Below are positions 18,322 to 26,670 of a stretch of DNA of 52,432 nucleotides, piece after piece (position 1 is the stretch's first letter; the number at the start of each line of letters is the position of its first letter). The notes below the pieces were generated by a model. That model had not been told where the DNA came from. It did no database searches and saw nothing but the letters and a program-made list of their open reading frames with translations. The DNA is from an uncultured Bacteroidia bacterium (GTDB taxonomy: Bacteria > Bacteroidota > Bacteroidia > Bacteroidales > UBA932). The translations under genes were made by a program, and so were the position numbers. The stretch lies in the NCBI GenBank assembly GCA_902774045.1, contig CACYGW010000016.1:1-52432 (forward strand). The letters are read 5' to 3'.

Positions 18322-21111
18322 TTACAGAAGATTTCTTCGAGAGGGGTCCGGGGTCTGCATCCAGTCGGGAAGAGGGGCTCTAAGAAGATAATGATCAAAG
18401 AACTCCTGAAGCCTCCTGGACAAATCCTTGCAATTACGGCGCTCTACAAGATTATGAGCCTCATCATTGTACTGCAGCAGCCAAGCCGGCTTCCCAAAAC
18501 GCCTCAAATCAGAAAAGAACTCAATCCCCTGATACCACGGCACAGCGCCATCGGCATCATTAGACATAATAAGAACAGGAGTATTAACCTTATCGGCAAA
18601 GAACACCGGAGAATTCTCTATATAAAGCTCCAATCCACCATCCTCCCACATCGACTTCCCAATACGGCTCTGCCCATGCTCGTACTGCATGGCACGCGAC
18701 AAACCGCTCTCCCAACGAATACCACCATAAGCACTGGTCATATTACCCACCGGAGCCCCGGCCCCGGCAGCCCTGAACATATCCGTACAAGTAACCAGAT
18801 AAGCCACCTGATAACCGCCCCAGCTCTGGCCCTGAATAGCCATACGCTCCTTATCTATGAACGGGAACTGGCTGCACATAGACTCGGCCCCGGAACAGAT
18901 ACAATTATAGGCACTCTTCCCAGGATGCCCCGGAGTATAAACAATATCCGGCACAAACACGGCATACCCGCGGCTCACATAAAAAGCCAAATTAACGGTA
19001 GAACGCGAAGGCGCAGGCTGAACATAACTAAAGAGGGACTCTGACCGCTTCTCATAGAAATAAATCATAAGAGGCACCTTCTCCCCCTGAGGAATATCCT
19101 CCGGAACATACAAAAGCCCATCCAGCGGAGTCCCGTCATAAGCACTCCAATGAACCAGCTTCACATCCCCCCAGCGATAATCCTGCTGCTGAGGATTGGT
19201 AGCCGTAAGCCGGGAAGCCCCAACGTAAACATCCACAAAGTTCTCTCTGAAGTTCACAGGATAACCTTTCTTTCCAGCCTTGGCAGCGGCAAGATAAAGA
19301 TTAGGAGAATTACGGAAATTACCCTTCACAAAGGCCAGTACCGCAGCATTCTCTGCCTTAACGGCCTGCGCAAAACTATACTCATCCTTAAACCACACAG
19401 GCACAGCAGGCTTGATGCTCTTTAGATAAGCAAACCCATTCTCCTTTGTAACCTCGTCAAACACAGTAAAATACAAAGGCTCATGGAGGTCAGGAACATA
19501 ATCCGCCCCCAGCTTTGCGAGCGACCCCGACACGCGGCGGTTAACAGGATCTGCCAGACGGAATCGCACCTTATTGCGGCGCCCCTCGCCCATAGTTAGG
19601 CAGCGGGCAGAGGAACCATCGGCCCCAAGCATCCACACATCGTATCTGTCGCAGATAAGAACGTACCTATCGTCCTTGGTCCAAAGAGGACGATAGTCAT
19701 AGGCCCCCGGATAATGCGGATGGTCATCCTCCTCGTCATAAAACGCAGTGCCGCAGGCCTGGGTGATATTCCTGACCTCCTTGGTAGCAATATCTATGGT
19801 AAACCACTGAAGCTCATCGGCATCGTACCAGATGGCATACTTACCCGCAGGAGAAAGCCTGGGACGGCCCGCTACCTTGGTAAGCAACGGCTCGTGAGAA
19901 CCATCCTTAAGCGAAACCACAGAAACATCATTGTATGGGTTGGAATCCCAGAAAGAAGAAAGCTGATAGGCAGCCCTGTCTACAGAAAGGGCATAGGCAG
20001 CATCGCCCCCATCAAAATGATTAAGCCCCTCAAGATAAGACTGCTCCAGGCGTACAACCTCCTTGGAATCAATGTCTATAACGGCAGAGAAAGTAAAATT
20101 CTCCAGGCGCGACTTCTGCGCCTTTGCCATAGGCGGAGTAACCAGAGCATCGTAATTCCATATATTGACGCGGGCAGTCTCAAAGTCAACAATAGTACTG
20201 TCCTTAGGCGGCTTATAGTAGGACAGCCCCGCAAAAACACGATTGCCGCTTTTAGAGAAGAAAGGCGCCGCATTCTGGTTAAACATCAGCTCCCCATTGG
20301 TATAATCCGCTCCCACAAGCACCTGGGCAGCCTCTCCCCCACGGGAAAGCATTATAGCACAGTGGCGGTCCCCACCGTATTTAAGAGAAACGGTATCCTC
20401 CGATGTAAGGAACACCAGGGCATCGCCCGCCTCATTGAAACTAAGCCCCTTGTACCATTTGGCACCGGAGTGCAGGGACTTGCGGGTATGGGAAGCAACG
20501 TCAAGGAGAATAACCTCATCCTTGGAAAGACTGTCCTTCTTGTCTTTTTTAAGGATGGCGGCCAGGGTTGTACCCCGTCCGCTGAAGAGGTAGGAATCTA
20601 CATTTTTAAGGGTATCGGCCTTCTGGGTCGATGGGTCCAGGACGATTGTTTTTTTGTCGGTCTGATAGGCCACATAAGGCATTGAGTCAAAGCCCGTTTT
20701 AAAGCCCGACACCTTTGCTATCTTCTTTACCTCCAAGGTCTTTAGGTTGATGATAGCAAGGGAGTCCTTGGGCAGTTGGTCTTTCTTTTTGCCCTTGATG
20801 CGCGCAGCCCTGGTTTCCTGGAAGAAGGGTTTCACAAGGCAATAGGCCCAGTCTGCATCGGGAGATACGGAGAGGCTTGCCCCGCGGGGAACCTCAAGGG
20901 TTTTGCCGTCCGTGGTGCGGCGCAGATAGAGGGTAGCATCGCCCTCCTGAGGCGTTATGCTGTAGGAGAGAATGGTGCCGTCCGGCGTAAGAGCTACTCC
21001 GGTAACACGCTCCCAGGAGTCATAAACGTCGTGATTCAGAGCAGCCTTCTGAGCAAAAGCCCCAGCGGCACTCAAGGCCACAAAAACCAACAAAAAAACA
21101 AATTTCTTCAT
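18322..21111 (-). CDS. Secreted S9-family (prolyl oligopeptidase type) peptidase
   Basis: This 929-residue protein has a signal peptide (MKKFVFLLVFVALSAAGAFA, cut before QKAA), a long beta-propeller region (about 30-640) and a C-terminal alpha/beta hydrolase peptidase domain (about 680-915). The catalytic triad is visible: S763 in GQSWGGY, D854 in NDADGAVPW and H886 in NDEAHNL. S9 enzymes in this size range act in the periplasm on peptides, often as dipeptidyl or acylaminoacyl peptidases. The Glu motif that would mark a DPP4-type enzyme is not obvious, so exact specificity is open. It lies 238 bases downstream of fprA, with the R3 repeats between. Confidence 0.92.
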   Translation of the reverse strand: MKKFVFLLVFVALSAAGAFAQKAALNHDVYDSWERVTGVALTPDGTILSYSITPQEGDATLYLRRTTDGKTLEVPRGASLSVSPDADWAYCLVKPFFQETRAARIKGKKKDQLPKDSLAIINLKTLEVKKIAKVSGFKTGFDSMPYVAYQTDKKTIVLDPSTQKADTLKNVDSYLFSGRGTTLAAILKKDKKDSLSKDEVILLDVASHTRKSLHSGAKWYKGLSFNEAGDALVFLTSEDTVSLKYGGDRHCAIMLSRGGEAAQVLVGADYTNGELMFNQNAAPFFSKSGNRVFAGLSYYKPPKDSTIVDFETARVNIWNYDALVTPPMAKAQKSRLENFTFSAVIDIDSKEVVRLEQSYLEGLNHFDGGDAAYALSVDRAAYQLSSFWDSNPYNDVSVVSLKDGSHEPLLTKVAGRPRLSPAGKYAIWYDADELQWFTIDIATKEVRNITQACGTAFYDEEDDHPHYPGAYDYRPLWTKDDRYVLICDRYDVWMLGADGSSARCLTMGEGRRNKVRFRLADPVNRRVSGSLAKLGADYVPDLHEPLYFTVFDEVTKENGFAYLKSIKPAVPVWFKDEYSFAQAVKAENAAVLAFVKGNFRNSPNLYLAAAKAGKKGYPVNFRENFVDVYVGASRLTATNPQQQDYRWGDVKLVHWSAYDGTPLDGLLYVPEDIPQGEKVPLMIYFYEKRSESLFSYVQPAPSRSTVNLAFYVSRGYAVFVPDIVYTPGHPGKSAYNCICSGAESMCSQFPFIDKERMAIQGQSWGGYQVAYLVTCTDMFRAAGAGAPVGNMTSAYGGIRWESGLSRAMQYEHGQSRIGKSMWEDGGLELYIENSPVFFADKVNTPVLIMSNDADGAVPWYQGIEFFSDLRRFGKPAWLLQYNDEAHNLVERRNCKDLSRRLQEFFDHYLLRAPLPDWMQTPDPSRRNLL

Positions 21112-21127
21112 AATTATCTATTTAATG

Positions 21128-21333
21128 GATAGTAGATAGTTTGAAACCCGTGCCACCCTCGGCACCGTAAGAGGGGGGACCATTTATGGTGGGGTCGGCT
21201 CTGCCGACGGTTTCAAACTATCTACTATCAAATGTCTTAAATTACTTTAAACCATACAACCCTCGATATCATAAGAGAGGGACTAATTATGGTGGGGTCG
21301 GCTTTGCCGACGGTTTCAAACTATCTACTATCA
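21128..21333. repeat. Structured repeat R3, tandem pair
   Basis: Unit 1 has 21 bp perfectly paired arms: GATAGTAGATAGTTTGAAACC (21128-21148) and its complement (21209-21229). They enclose CCCTC/GAGGG, ACCAT/ATGGT and GTCGGC-TCT-GCCGAC hairpins. Unit 2, about 103 bases further on, keeps the inner hairpins (GTCGGC-TTT-GCCGAC), the right arm (21312-21332) and the CCCTC/GAGGG pair but has a degraded left arm. The pair fills most of the space between fprA and the S9 peptidase gene. No promoter for the latter is recognisable there. Confidence 0.75.
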
Positions 21334-21349
21334 AATACTTTAAATTATC

Positions 21350-22528
21350 TTATTTGGATATTTCCTTAGCCAAAGCCTGAAGTGCGGCCATATCGGCAGC
21401 AGTAGCACGGCTGCGAATTGTCACCATCGGCTCAACAATATCAATATTCTTTAATCCGGAAAGCAAATCCCTCATAATGCGTCCCGCACAAGGAGCCCAG
21501 CTGCCATTCTCCACAAGACCAACCCTCCTCTTCTGCCAAGCCTTATCCTGCAAATGATGAATAAAATTAGCCATCGGAGGGAAAAGCCCGCCATCGTAGG
21601 AAGCCGCAGCCAAAACCACCTTATCGTAAGAGAAGGCATCCTCTATAAGCTCCGACACCTCCATCCTGGCCACATCCACAACCTTCACCCTCTGCCCGCA
21701 AGCCTCAATCATGGAAGCAAGAGCTGTGGCAGCCTGGGCTGTGCCACCGTGAATGGAAGCGTGGCACACAAGAACGCCAGGCTTCTCTGCCTCGTACTTG
21801 CTCCAGATATCGTAAAGCTCAAGATACTGCTCCAGCGCCTTGCGCAAAACCGGCCCGTGAAGCGGAGCAATCACCCGCACATCCAACTTCTTAATCTTCC
21901 CAAGAAGAGTCTGCACCGGAGTCCCGTACTTGCCGCAGATATTAAAATAATACCTCCTTGCCTCGCAGGCCCAATCACTCTCCTCCTCCCCAAAATACCC
22001 GCAAAGCTCAAGCGCCCCAAACTTACCAAAAGCATCGGCAGAGAAAAGGACACCGCCGGCATTGTCAAAAGATACCATAACCTCCGGCCAATGAACCATA
22101 GGAGCCCCGTAGAAAGTAAGAGTACGGCCATCAAGATCTATCACATCCCCCTCCTTTACCGCAAGCGTGCGGGAAGTAAAATCCGCCTCCGGGAAAAACT
22201 GCCCCAGCATAGACAAGGCCTTTGCCGATGCAACCAGAACCAGGGACGGATACTTCTCCATGACTCTGGCAATAGAGCCGGAATGATCCGGTTCCATATG
22301 ATGCACAACAAGATAGTCCGGAGTCCTGCCACCAAGAGCCTCCTCCAGATTAGAGAGCCACTGGTCCTGGCAGCGGGAATCTACCGAGTCCATAATAGCT
22401 GTCTTGCCGGCACTCAGAAGATAAGAATTATAGGACATACCTTCCGGTATAGGATATTGGCTCTCGAACAAATCCAGTGTTTTGTCATCTACGCCAATGT
22501 AAAGCAGGTTTTCTGATATTTGTTTCAT
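21350..22528 (-). CDS. fprA: FprA-family flavo-diiron protein (A-type flavoprotein)
   Basis: This 392-residue protein has an N-terminal metallo-beta-lactamase-like diiron domain and a C-terminal flavodoxin domain. It reduces O2 to water or NO to N2O in anaerobes. Diiron ligands H77-x-E79-x-D81-H82 are seen in VVHHMEPDHSG, and further ligands lie downstream (for example MVHWPE and IAPLHGP). The flavodoxin domain starts near 250 (VLVCHASIHGGTAQ). No rubredoxin or flavin reductase domain is fused. The gene is alone, with its own promoter, consistent with an oxygen or NO defence role. A short overlapping upstream frame at its start is listed separately. Confidence 0.93.
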   Translation of the reverse strand: MKQISENLLYIGVDDKTLDLFESQYPIPEGMSYNSYLLSAGKTAIMDSVDSRCQDQWLSNLEEALGGRTPDYLVVHHMEPDHSGSIARVMEKYPSLVLVASAKALSMLGQFFPEADFTSRTLAVKEGDVIDLDGRTLTFYGAPMVHWPEVMVSFDNAGGVLFSADAFGKFGALELCGYFGEEESDWACEARRYYFNICGKYGTPVQTLLGKIKKLDVRVIAPLHGPVLRKALEQYLELYDIWSKYEAEKPGVLVCHASIHGGTAQAATALASMIEACGQRVKVVDVARMEVSELIEDAFSYDKVVLAAASYDGGLFPPMANFIHHLQDKAWQKRRVGLVENGSWAPCAGRIMRDLLSGLKNIDIVEPMVTIRSRATAADMAALQALAKEISK

Positions 22529-22557
22529 TCTGTTTCAGATATTTGTTTCATTCTGTT
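22512..22557. repeat. 23 bp tandem duplication across the fprA start
   Basis: Two 23-base units (22512-22534 and 22535-22557) differ at one base. Each contains the CAT (ATG on the minus strand) and first codons of fprA, so the start region has been duplicated once. Confidence 0.85.
22525..22551 (-). CDS. Possible 8-codon leader ORF of fprA
   Basis: The duplicated start codon at 22551-22549 opens the frame MKQISETE, ending in TGA at 22527-22525. That stop overlaps the real fprA ATG (22528-22526) as ATGA. Such a layout could couple fprA translation to the leader, or it may simply be a by-product of the duplication. Translation is unproven. Confidence 0.35.
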   Translation of the reverse strand: MKQISETE

Positions 22558-22592
22558 AGTGTTACTTTATAATATTTTTGTGAATGTGAGTA

Positions 22593-22600
22593 CAAATATA
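22593..22600 (-). promoter_or_regulatory. -7 element of fprA
   Basis: Minus-strand TATATTTG is an exact TAnnTTTG match, 41 bases before the upstream ATG copy and 64 before the main start. No clear -33 box is seen. Confidence 0.45.
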
Positions 22601-22611
22601 GTTTTTTTTAG

Positions 22612-22619
22612 TATTTTTG
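22612..22619 (+). promoter_or_regulatory. -7 element of the lipid operon
   Basis: TATTTTTG matches TAnnTTTG, 26 bases before the ATG at 22646. A second identical box is at 22573-22580. The region is divergent with fprA. Confidence 0.45.
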
Positions 22620-22645
22620 CTTAATGAACACTAAACAACTTAGAA

Positions 22646-23353
22646 ATGGCAAAAGAACAATCAGTTAGAATACAGACCTCTTTTCTTAATCCACTTGAGA
22701 AAAAAGCCCTCGTTTGGCTGGCAGACCGCCAACCTAAATGGATGACCTCCGACATACTCACCTTCATAGGTTTCCTTGGTGCCGTAATCATAGCCGTTGG
22801 CTATGCCCTTTCCGGTAAAAACCTTGCCTTCCTATGGCTTTCTACGGCAGGATGGATAATTAACTGGTACGGAGATTCCCTGGACGGCACGCTGGCCCGC
22901 GTACGCAAACAGCAAAGGCCCGTTTACGGCTTTTTCATTGACCACACCGTAGACTGCATTAACGAGTCCGTAATGATAATAGGCATTGGAATGTCTCCGT
23001 TTATGAGTTTTGACATTGCAATGCTCTGCCTTGTAGCCTACCTCCTTATAAGTGTGTACGTTTACATCAGCGCCCACCTGAAGGGAGAATTCAAGCTCAC
23101 CTACGGAAAGATGGGCCCCACGGAGCTGAGGGTAATCCTGATCATAATTAATACGCTGCTTTTCTTCATCCCCTGGACAAGAGAAACCTACGTTACCGTC
23201 CAGGCACTGGGCAACATCTTTGTACTGTCCATACTTGACATTATAGGCATCCTCATTTTCATAGGAATACTCATAGCCTACTTTGGCAGCCTCATTAAGG
23301 ACGGCCGCGAATACGCAAAAGCAGACCCTCTGATAAAGAATAATGGAGAATAA
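22646..23353 (+). CDS. CDP-alcohol phosphatidyltransferase family protein
   Basis: This is an integral membrane enzyme (235 residues, about six hydrophobic segments). It transfers a phosphatidyl or similar group from CDP-diacylglycerol to an alcohol, or the reverse with a CDP-alcohol. The full active-site motif is present: D77-x2-D80-G81-x2-A84-R85-x9-G95-x3-D99-x3-D103. Possible products include phosphatidylinositol phosphate, phosphatidylglycerophosphate or a CDP-alcohol lipid. The motif does not decide. It is the first gene of a tightly overlapping operon with an acyltransferase and a PAP2 protein, pointing to polar-lipid synthesis. Relatives in Bacteroides include the phosphatidylinositol phosphate synthase of the inositol-lipid cluster, but the identity here is not shown. 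Confidence 0.9.
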   Translation: MAKEQSVRIQTSFLNPLEKKALVWLADRQPKWMTSDILTFIGFLGAVIIAVGYALSGKNLAFLWLSTAGWIINWYGDSLDGTLARVRKQQRPVYGFFIDHTVDCINESVMIIGIGMSPFMSFDIAMLCLVAYLLISVYVYISAHLKGEFKLTYGKMGPTELRVILIIINTLLFFIPWTRETYVTVQALGNIFVLSILDIIGILIFIGILIAYFGSLIKDGREYAKADPLIKNNGE

Positions 23354-23807
23354 GTACAAGAAGCTTATATTCAGAATAATAGCCTTTTCTACCTCTACCC
23401 TTGCCGGGTTTGTGGTAGATATGGTTGTGCTTTGGGTATTCTCCAGATTTGTACTTAACAAGAACTACGCTGGACAGTTCATATTTTCTAACCTAATTTC
23501 GTTCGAGTGCGCCGTGCTGGCCAACTTTGCCTGCGCTTACTTTTTTGTCTGGAAAGACAGAATATCCAAGCGCTCCGTAAAGTCCTTCTTCCGCCATTAC
23601 CTGGGCTACAACCTCTCCTCCACAGGAGGTTACTTTGTGCAGCAAGGAGCAATCCTTCTGTTTAGCTGGCTCTTTGACTGGGACGTTCTTATCTGCAAGA
23701 TTCCCGCTCTGTGCATATCCGGAACATTGAACTTTGCCCTTAACGAATGGGTTGTGTTCCGCAAAAAAACACCTAAGGAAAAACAAGATGGCACTGCTGG
23801 ACAATAA
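23343..23807 (+). CDS. GtrA-family membrane protein
   Basis: This 154-residue protein has four predicted membrane segments and the GtrA pattern: an N-terminal FSTSTLAGFVVDMVVLW segment, NFACAYFFVWKDR after the second segment, and a C-terminal LNFALNEWVVFRKK. The family is thought to flip or aid transport of lipid-linked sugars. It overlaps the preceding gene by 11 bases and the next by 20, so it belongs to the same operon and may help move a lipid head-group precursor across the membrane. Confidence 0.87.
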   Translation: MENKYKKLIFRIIAFSTSTLAGFVVDMVVLWVFSRFVLNKNYAGQFIFSNLISFECAVLANFACAYFFVWKDRISKRSVKSFFRHYLGYNLSSTGGYFVQQGAILLFSWLFDWDVLICKIPALCISGTLNFALNEWVVFRKKTPKEKQDGTAGQ

Positions 23808-24645
23808 GCAACTTGCAAGCATACATCCATTCTTTGGCACCAGGTTAGGGCGCTTTTGTGCCAAGGTGTTCAAGAAAATATTGTCTCTTGACAAATTCAT
23901 TTATTACTATGAGATTAGCGGGGAAGACGGTTCCCGCGGGCCGGACTTTGCGCACAACGTCTGCATAAACACCAAGACCAACTACAAGATAGGAGGTCTG
24001 GAGAACATAAAGGGCCTTAAGGGCCCCTTCATTACGGTAAGCAACCACCCCTACGGAGGAATGGACGGAATTGTGATGGTAGACCTATTCGGGCATCTGT
24101 ATCCCGGTTACAAGTTCATAGTTAACGACTTCCTATCCCTTCTGGAATATATGGGGGACAGCTTCATCCCCGTAAAGCCGGCCGGCAAAGAGAAAACCGC
24201 CGCCAGCACAAAAAGCATCAGGGGCCTGCTCTCTGCCCTTAACAATATCCGCGACGGGCAGCCTATAGGGGTCTTCCCTGCAGGAGCGGTTTCTACCCTT
24301 AAACTGGGAGGCCAGGCCCCGCTGGACAGGCCTTGGCAGGAATCTATGATAAAATTCATCCGCAAGGCCGGCGTGCCGGTGGTCCCCGTGCACTTCCACG
24401 ACAGAAACTCCAGATTCTTTTACTTCCTGGGCTACATAAGCCGCAATCTTAGGATACTCCGCCTGCCCAAGGAAGTAATTAACAAGCGGAACAAAAACGT
24501 AAGGCTAACCATAGGAACGCCCATCACGGTAGAAGAGCAGCAGAAGTTCGCCGGCATAGAAGAATTTGGCAACTTCCTGCGAGAAACCGTTTACAGTCTA
24601 CCGCTTACAGAGGAGCTAACAGAAAGATTCAGTCTTAAGATATGA
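23788..24645 (+). CDS. Lysophospholipid-type acyltransferase
   Basis: This is a 1-acylglycerol-3-phosphate or lysophospholipid acyltransferase of the PlsC-like fold. The catalytic NHxxxxD motif is NHPYGGMD, preceded by GPFITVS, and a later block FPAGAVSTL corresponds to the FPEG-like acceptor motif. I choose the ATG at 23788 (MALLDNKQLAS, 285 residues) because AAGGAA lies just before it; the open frame runs upstream to 23734. Related putative hemolysin-type acyltransferases make ornithine or glycine lipids, which is another option. It overlaps GtrA by 20 bases and the next gene by 4. Confidence 0.85.
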   Translation: MALLDNKQLASIHPFFGTRLGRFCAKVFKKILSLDKFIYYYEISGEDGSRGPDFAHNVCINTKTNYKIGGLENIKGLKGPFITVSNHPYGGMDGIVMVDLFGHLYPGYKFIVNDFLSLLEYMGDSFIPVKPAGKEKTAASTKSIRGLLSALNNIRDGQPIGVFPAGAVSTLKLGGQAPLDRPWQESMIKFIRKAGVPVVPVHFHDRNSRFFYFLGYISRNLRILRLPKEVINKRNKNVRLTIGTPITVEEQQKFAGIEEFGNFLRETVYSLPLTEELTERFSLKI

Positions 24646-25871
24646 AAAACCGGCCGCACATCGCTATTATAGGCGCGGGGGCGGCCGGATGTTTTTGCGG
24701 CGCCCTTTTGGGAGAACTCCTCCCCGGGGCCGATGTTACCATTTTAGAGGCAGGCCGTCAGCCAATGGCCAAGCTATCCATTACCGGTGGAGGCCGATGC
24801 AACATTACCAACACCTTCAAGGACACCGGAGCACTCAAGGCCTATCCCCGTGGAGGCAGGCTTATGGAGCACTTGCTCAAGGGTTTCGGGCCCGATGATG
24901 TATGCCGATGGTTCAGTGACCGCGGCGTAAAGTTCGTCTGCCAGGAGGACCAGTGCATTTTTCCTGCTTCGCAGGATGCAATGCAGATAGTCCGTATCCT
25001 TAGAAAGGCCTGCGAAGATGCGGGAGTCAAGATTCGCTGCTCCTGCCCCGTTAGCGGGATTACCTCCCTGGAGGATGGGGGCTTCGCCCTTACCGTCTGC
25101 GACGGAGAGGTTTTAAAGGCCGATATTGCCGTGATTACTATAGGAGGCCTGTCCTCCGCAAAGCTTTGCAGAGTGTTTGAAGGCCTTGGGATAGAACTGG
25201 TTAAGCCCGTTCCGTCTCTTTTTAGCCTGAAGACAGAATCGTCCATAAAAGAACTGGCCGGGGCCGTGGTAAACCCTGTGAAAGTAAGCCTGGAGGGCAC
25301 AAAACTTGGCGCCATAGGCCCCCTTCTTGTTACCGACTGGGGTTTCAGCGGGCCGGCCGTGCTTAAACTCTCCAGTTATGCAGCCAGGGATTTGGCAGAA
25401 AGCGGCTACAAGGGTACCCTGGCCGTTAATTGGATGTACGACTGTACAGAAGAAGAGGTGATGGACCTGCTGGAGGGGTACTCCGGAAACTATCGGCATA
25501 AAAATATAGCCTCCGTGTACCCTCCAAAACTAACGGGCAGACTTTGGAATTTTATTATAAGTAAGGCAGATATAAAAGAAAATGTTAAATTTGCAGAGTT
25601 AAGTGCGAAACAACGTAGGAGATTGTGTTCTATGCTTTTGCATGATACTTATCCCATTACGGGAAGAGGCAGGTTCAAAGATGAGTTCGTAACCTGCGGC
25701 GGAGTGCCGCTTGGCCAGGTTAACTCTTCTACGCTTGAGAGCCGCTCCCATCCGGGGCTCTATTTTGCCGGAGAAGTTCTGGACATAGATGCAGTGACGG
25801 GAGGGTTCAACCTGCAGGCGGCCTGGACAACGGCCCACAGAGTAGCAAACAGTATAAAAGAATCTATATGA
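24642..25871 (+). CDS. BaiN/HI0933-family NAD(P)/FAD-dependent oxidoreductase
   Basis: This 409-residue flavoprotein has an N-terminal Rossmann motif GAGAAG (11-16) and the family signature KLSITGGGRCNITNT (about 44-58). It has a C-terminal FAD-contact block in FAGEVLDIDAVTGGFNLQAAW. The HI0933/YhiN family is widespread, with few characterised members (BaiN is a bile-acid-related one). The start ATG overlaps the previous TGA (ATGA), and the gene's own TGA overlaps the next ATG the same way. A role in reducing a lipid intermediate is possible from context only. Confidence 0.88.
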   Translation: MKNRPHIAIIGAGAAGCFCGALLGELLPGADVTILEAGRQPMAKLSITGGGRCNITNTFKDTGALKAYPRGGRLMEHLLKGFGPDDVCRWFSDRGVKFVCQEDQCIFPASQDAMQIVRILRKACEDAGVKIRCSCPVSGITSLEDGGFALTVCDGEVLKADIAVITIGGLSSAKLCRVFEGLGIELVKPVPSLFSLKTESSIKELAGAVVNPVKVSLEGTKLGAIGPLLVTDWGFSGPAVLKLSSYAARDLAESGYKGTLAVNWMYDCTEEEVMDLLEGYSGNYRHKNIASVYPPKLTGRLWNFIISKADIKENVKFAELSAKQRRRLCSMLLHDTYPITGRGRFKDEFVTCGGVPLGQVNSSTLESRSHPGLYFAGEVLDIDAVTGGFNLQAAWTTAHRVANSIKESI

Positions 25872-26668
25872 AAGTTAAAGTAGTCCTGTTAACTGGGGGA
25901 AGCAGCGGAATAGGCGCAGCCACTGCGTCGTTGCTGGCAGCAAAGGATATAAAAGTTTACGCCGCATCAAGAAGCGGAAAGGCTCCTGACAACGACGGTA
26001 TCATCCCTATTGTTACCGATGTTAACGACTCCGAGGCCATAAAGGCTACGGTAAAAAAAATCTACGAGCTGGAAGGTCATCTGGACGCCGTAATCTGCAA
26101 CGCAGGAAACGGCATAGCCGGTGCGGTGGAAGATACTACCGTGGACGAGATTCGCTATCAGTTCGAGACCTGCTTCTACGGAGCCGTAAGGACCATTGAT
26201 GCCTGCCTGCCCGTTTTCCGCCAGCAAGGTTATGGCAAGATTATAACCGTTACTTCAGTAGCCGGGTTTATTCCCATCCCCTTCCAGGCCTTCTACTCCA
26301 GCGTAAAGGCCGCCTTGCTAATGTTGACCAAGGCTCTTTCTCTTGAAGTTAAACCTTATGGAATACAATGCTGCAGCGTTCTGCCGGGAGATACCAAGAC
26401 CGGCTTTACCGCAGCCCGCAAATATGTAGAGCACGCAGAGGACGGGCCCTACGCCCACGTTATGAAGCGTTCTATTGCCAAGATGGAAAAGGACGAGCAG
26501 AACGGTATGCCGCCGGAGAAAATAGCAAAGGCCATCCTAAGGCAGCTTAAGGCACGCAGGATGAAGGCCACCGTTACTCCCCGCTTTGACTACAGGACAA
26601 TAGAGATACTGTCCCGCCTGCTGCCTACCAGAACCGTACTTTGGCTTGTTGGAAAACTATATTGCTAA
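25868..26668 (+). CDS. Short-chain dehydrogenase/reductase
   Basis: This classical SDR has 266 residues: cofactor motif TGGSSGIG (9-16), NAG (78-80), catalytic S130, Y143 and K147 (YSSVK). The C terminus (about 245-266) is hydrophobic (RTVLWLVGKLYC), as in membrane-associated SDRs acting on lipid substrates such as 3-ketosphinganine reductase. That resemblance and the lipid context suggest a ketolipid substrate, but this is inference. It overlaps the preceding gene by 4 bases and the PAP2 gene starts 2 bases after its stop. Confidence 0.88.
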   Translation: MKVKVVLLTGGSSGIGAATASLLAAKDIKVYAASRSGKAPDNDGIIPIVTDVNDSEAIKATVKKIYELEGHLDAVICNAGNGIAGAVEDTTVDEIRYQFETCFYGAVRTIDACLPVFRQQGYGKIITVTSVAGFIPIPFQAFYSSVKAALLMLTKALSLEVKPYGIQCCSVLPGDTKTGFTAARKYVEHAEDGPYAHVMKRSIAKMEKDEQNGMPPEKIAKAILRQLKARRMKATVTPRFDYRTIEILSRLLPTRTVLWLVGKLYC

Positions 26669-26670
26669 AA

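Noticed and set aside
19714..20685. Long antisense open frame (323 codons) inside the S9 peptidase gene
   Set aside because: It is rich in basic residues with no recognisable domain and lies wholly opposite a certain gene; it is a codon-bias shadow.
21554..22516. Long antisense open frame (320 codons) opposite fprA
   Set aside because: It is an His/Arg/Lys-rich translation without motifs, the mirror of the real fprA frame.
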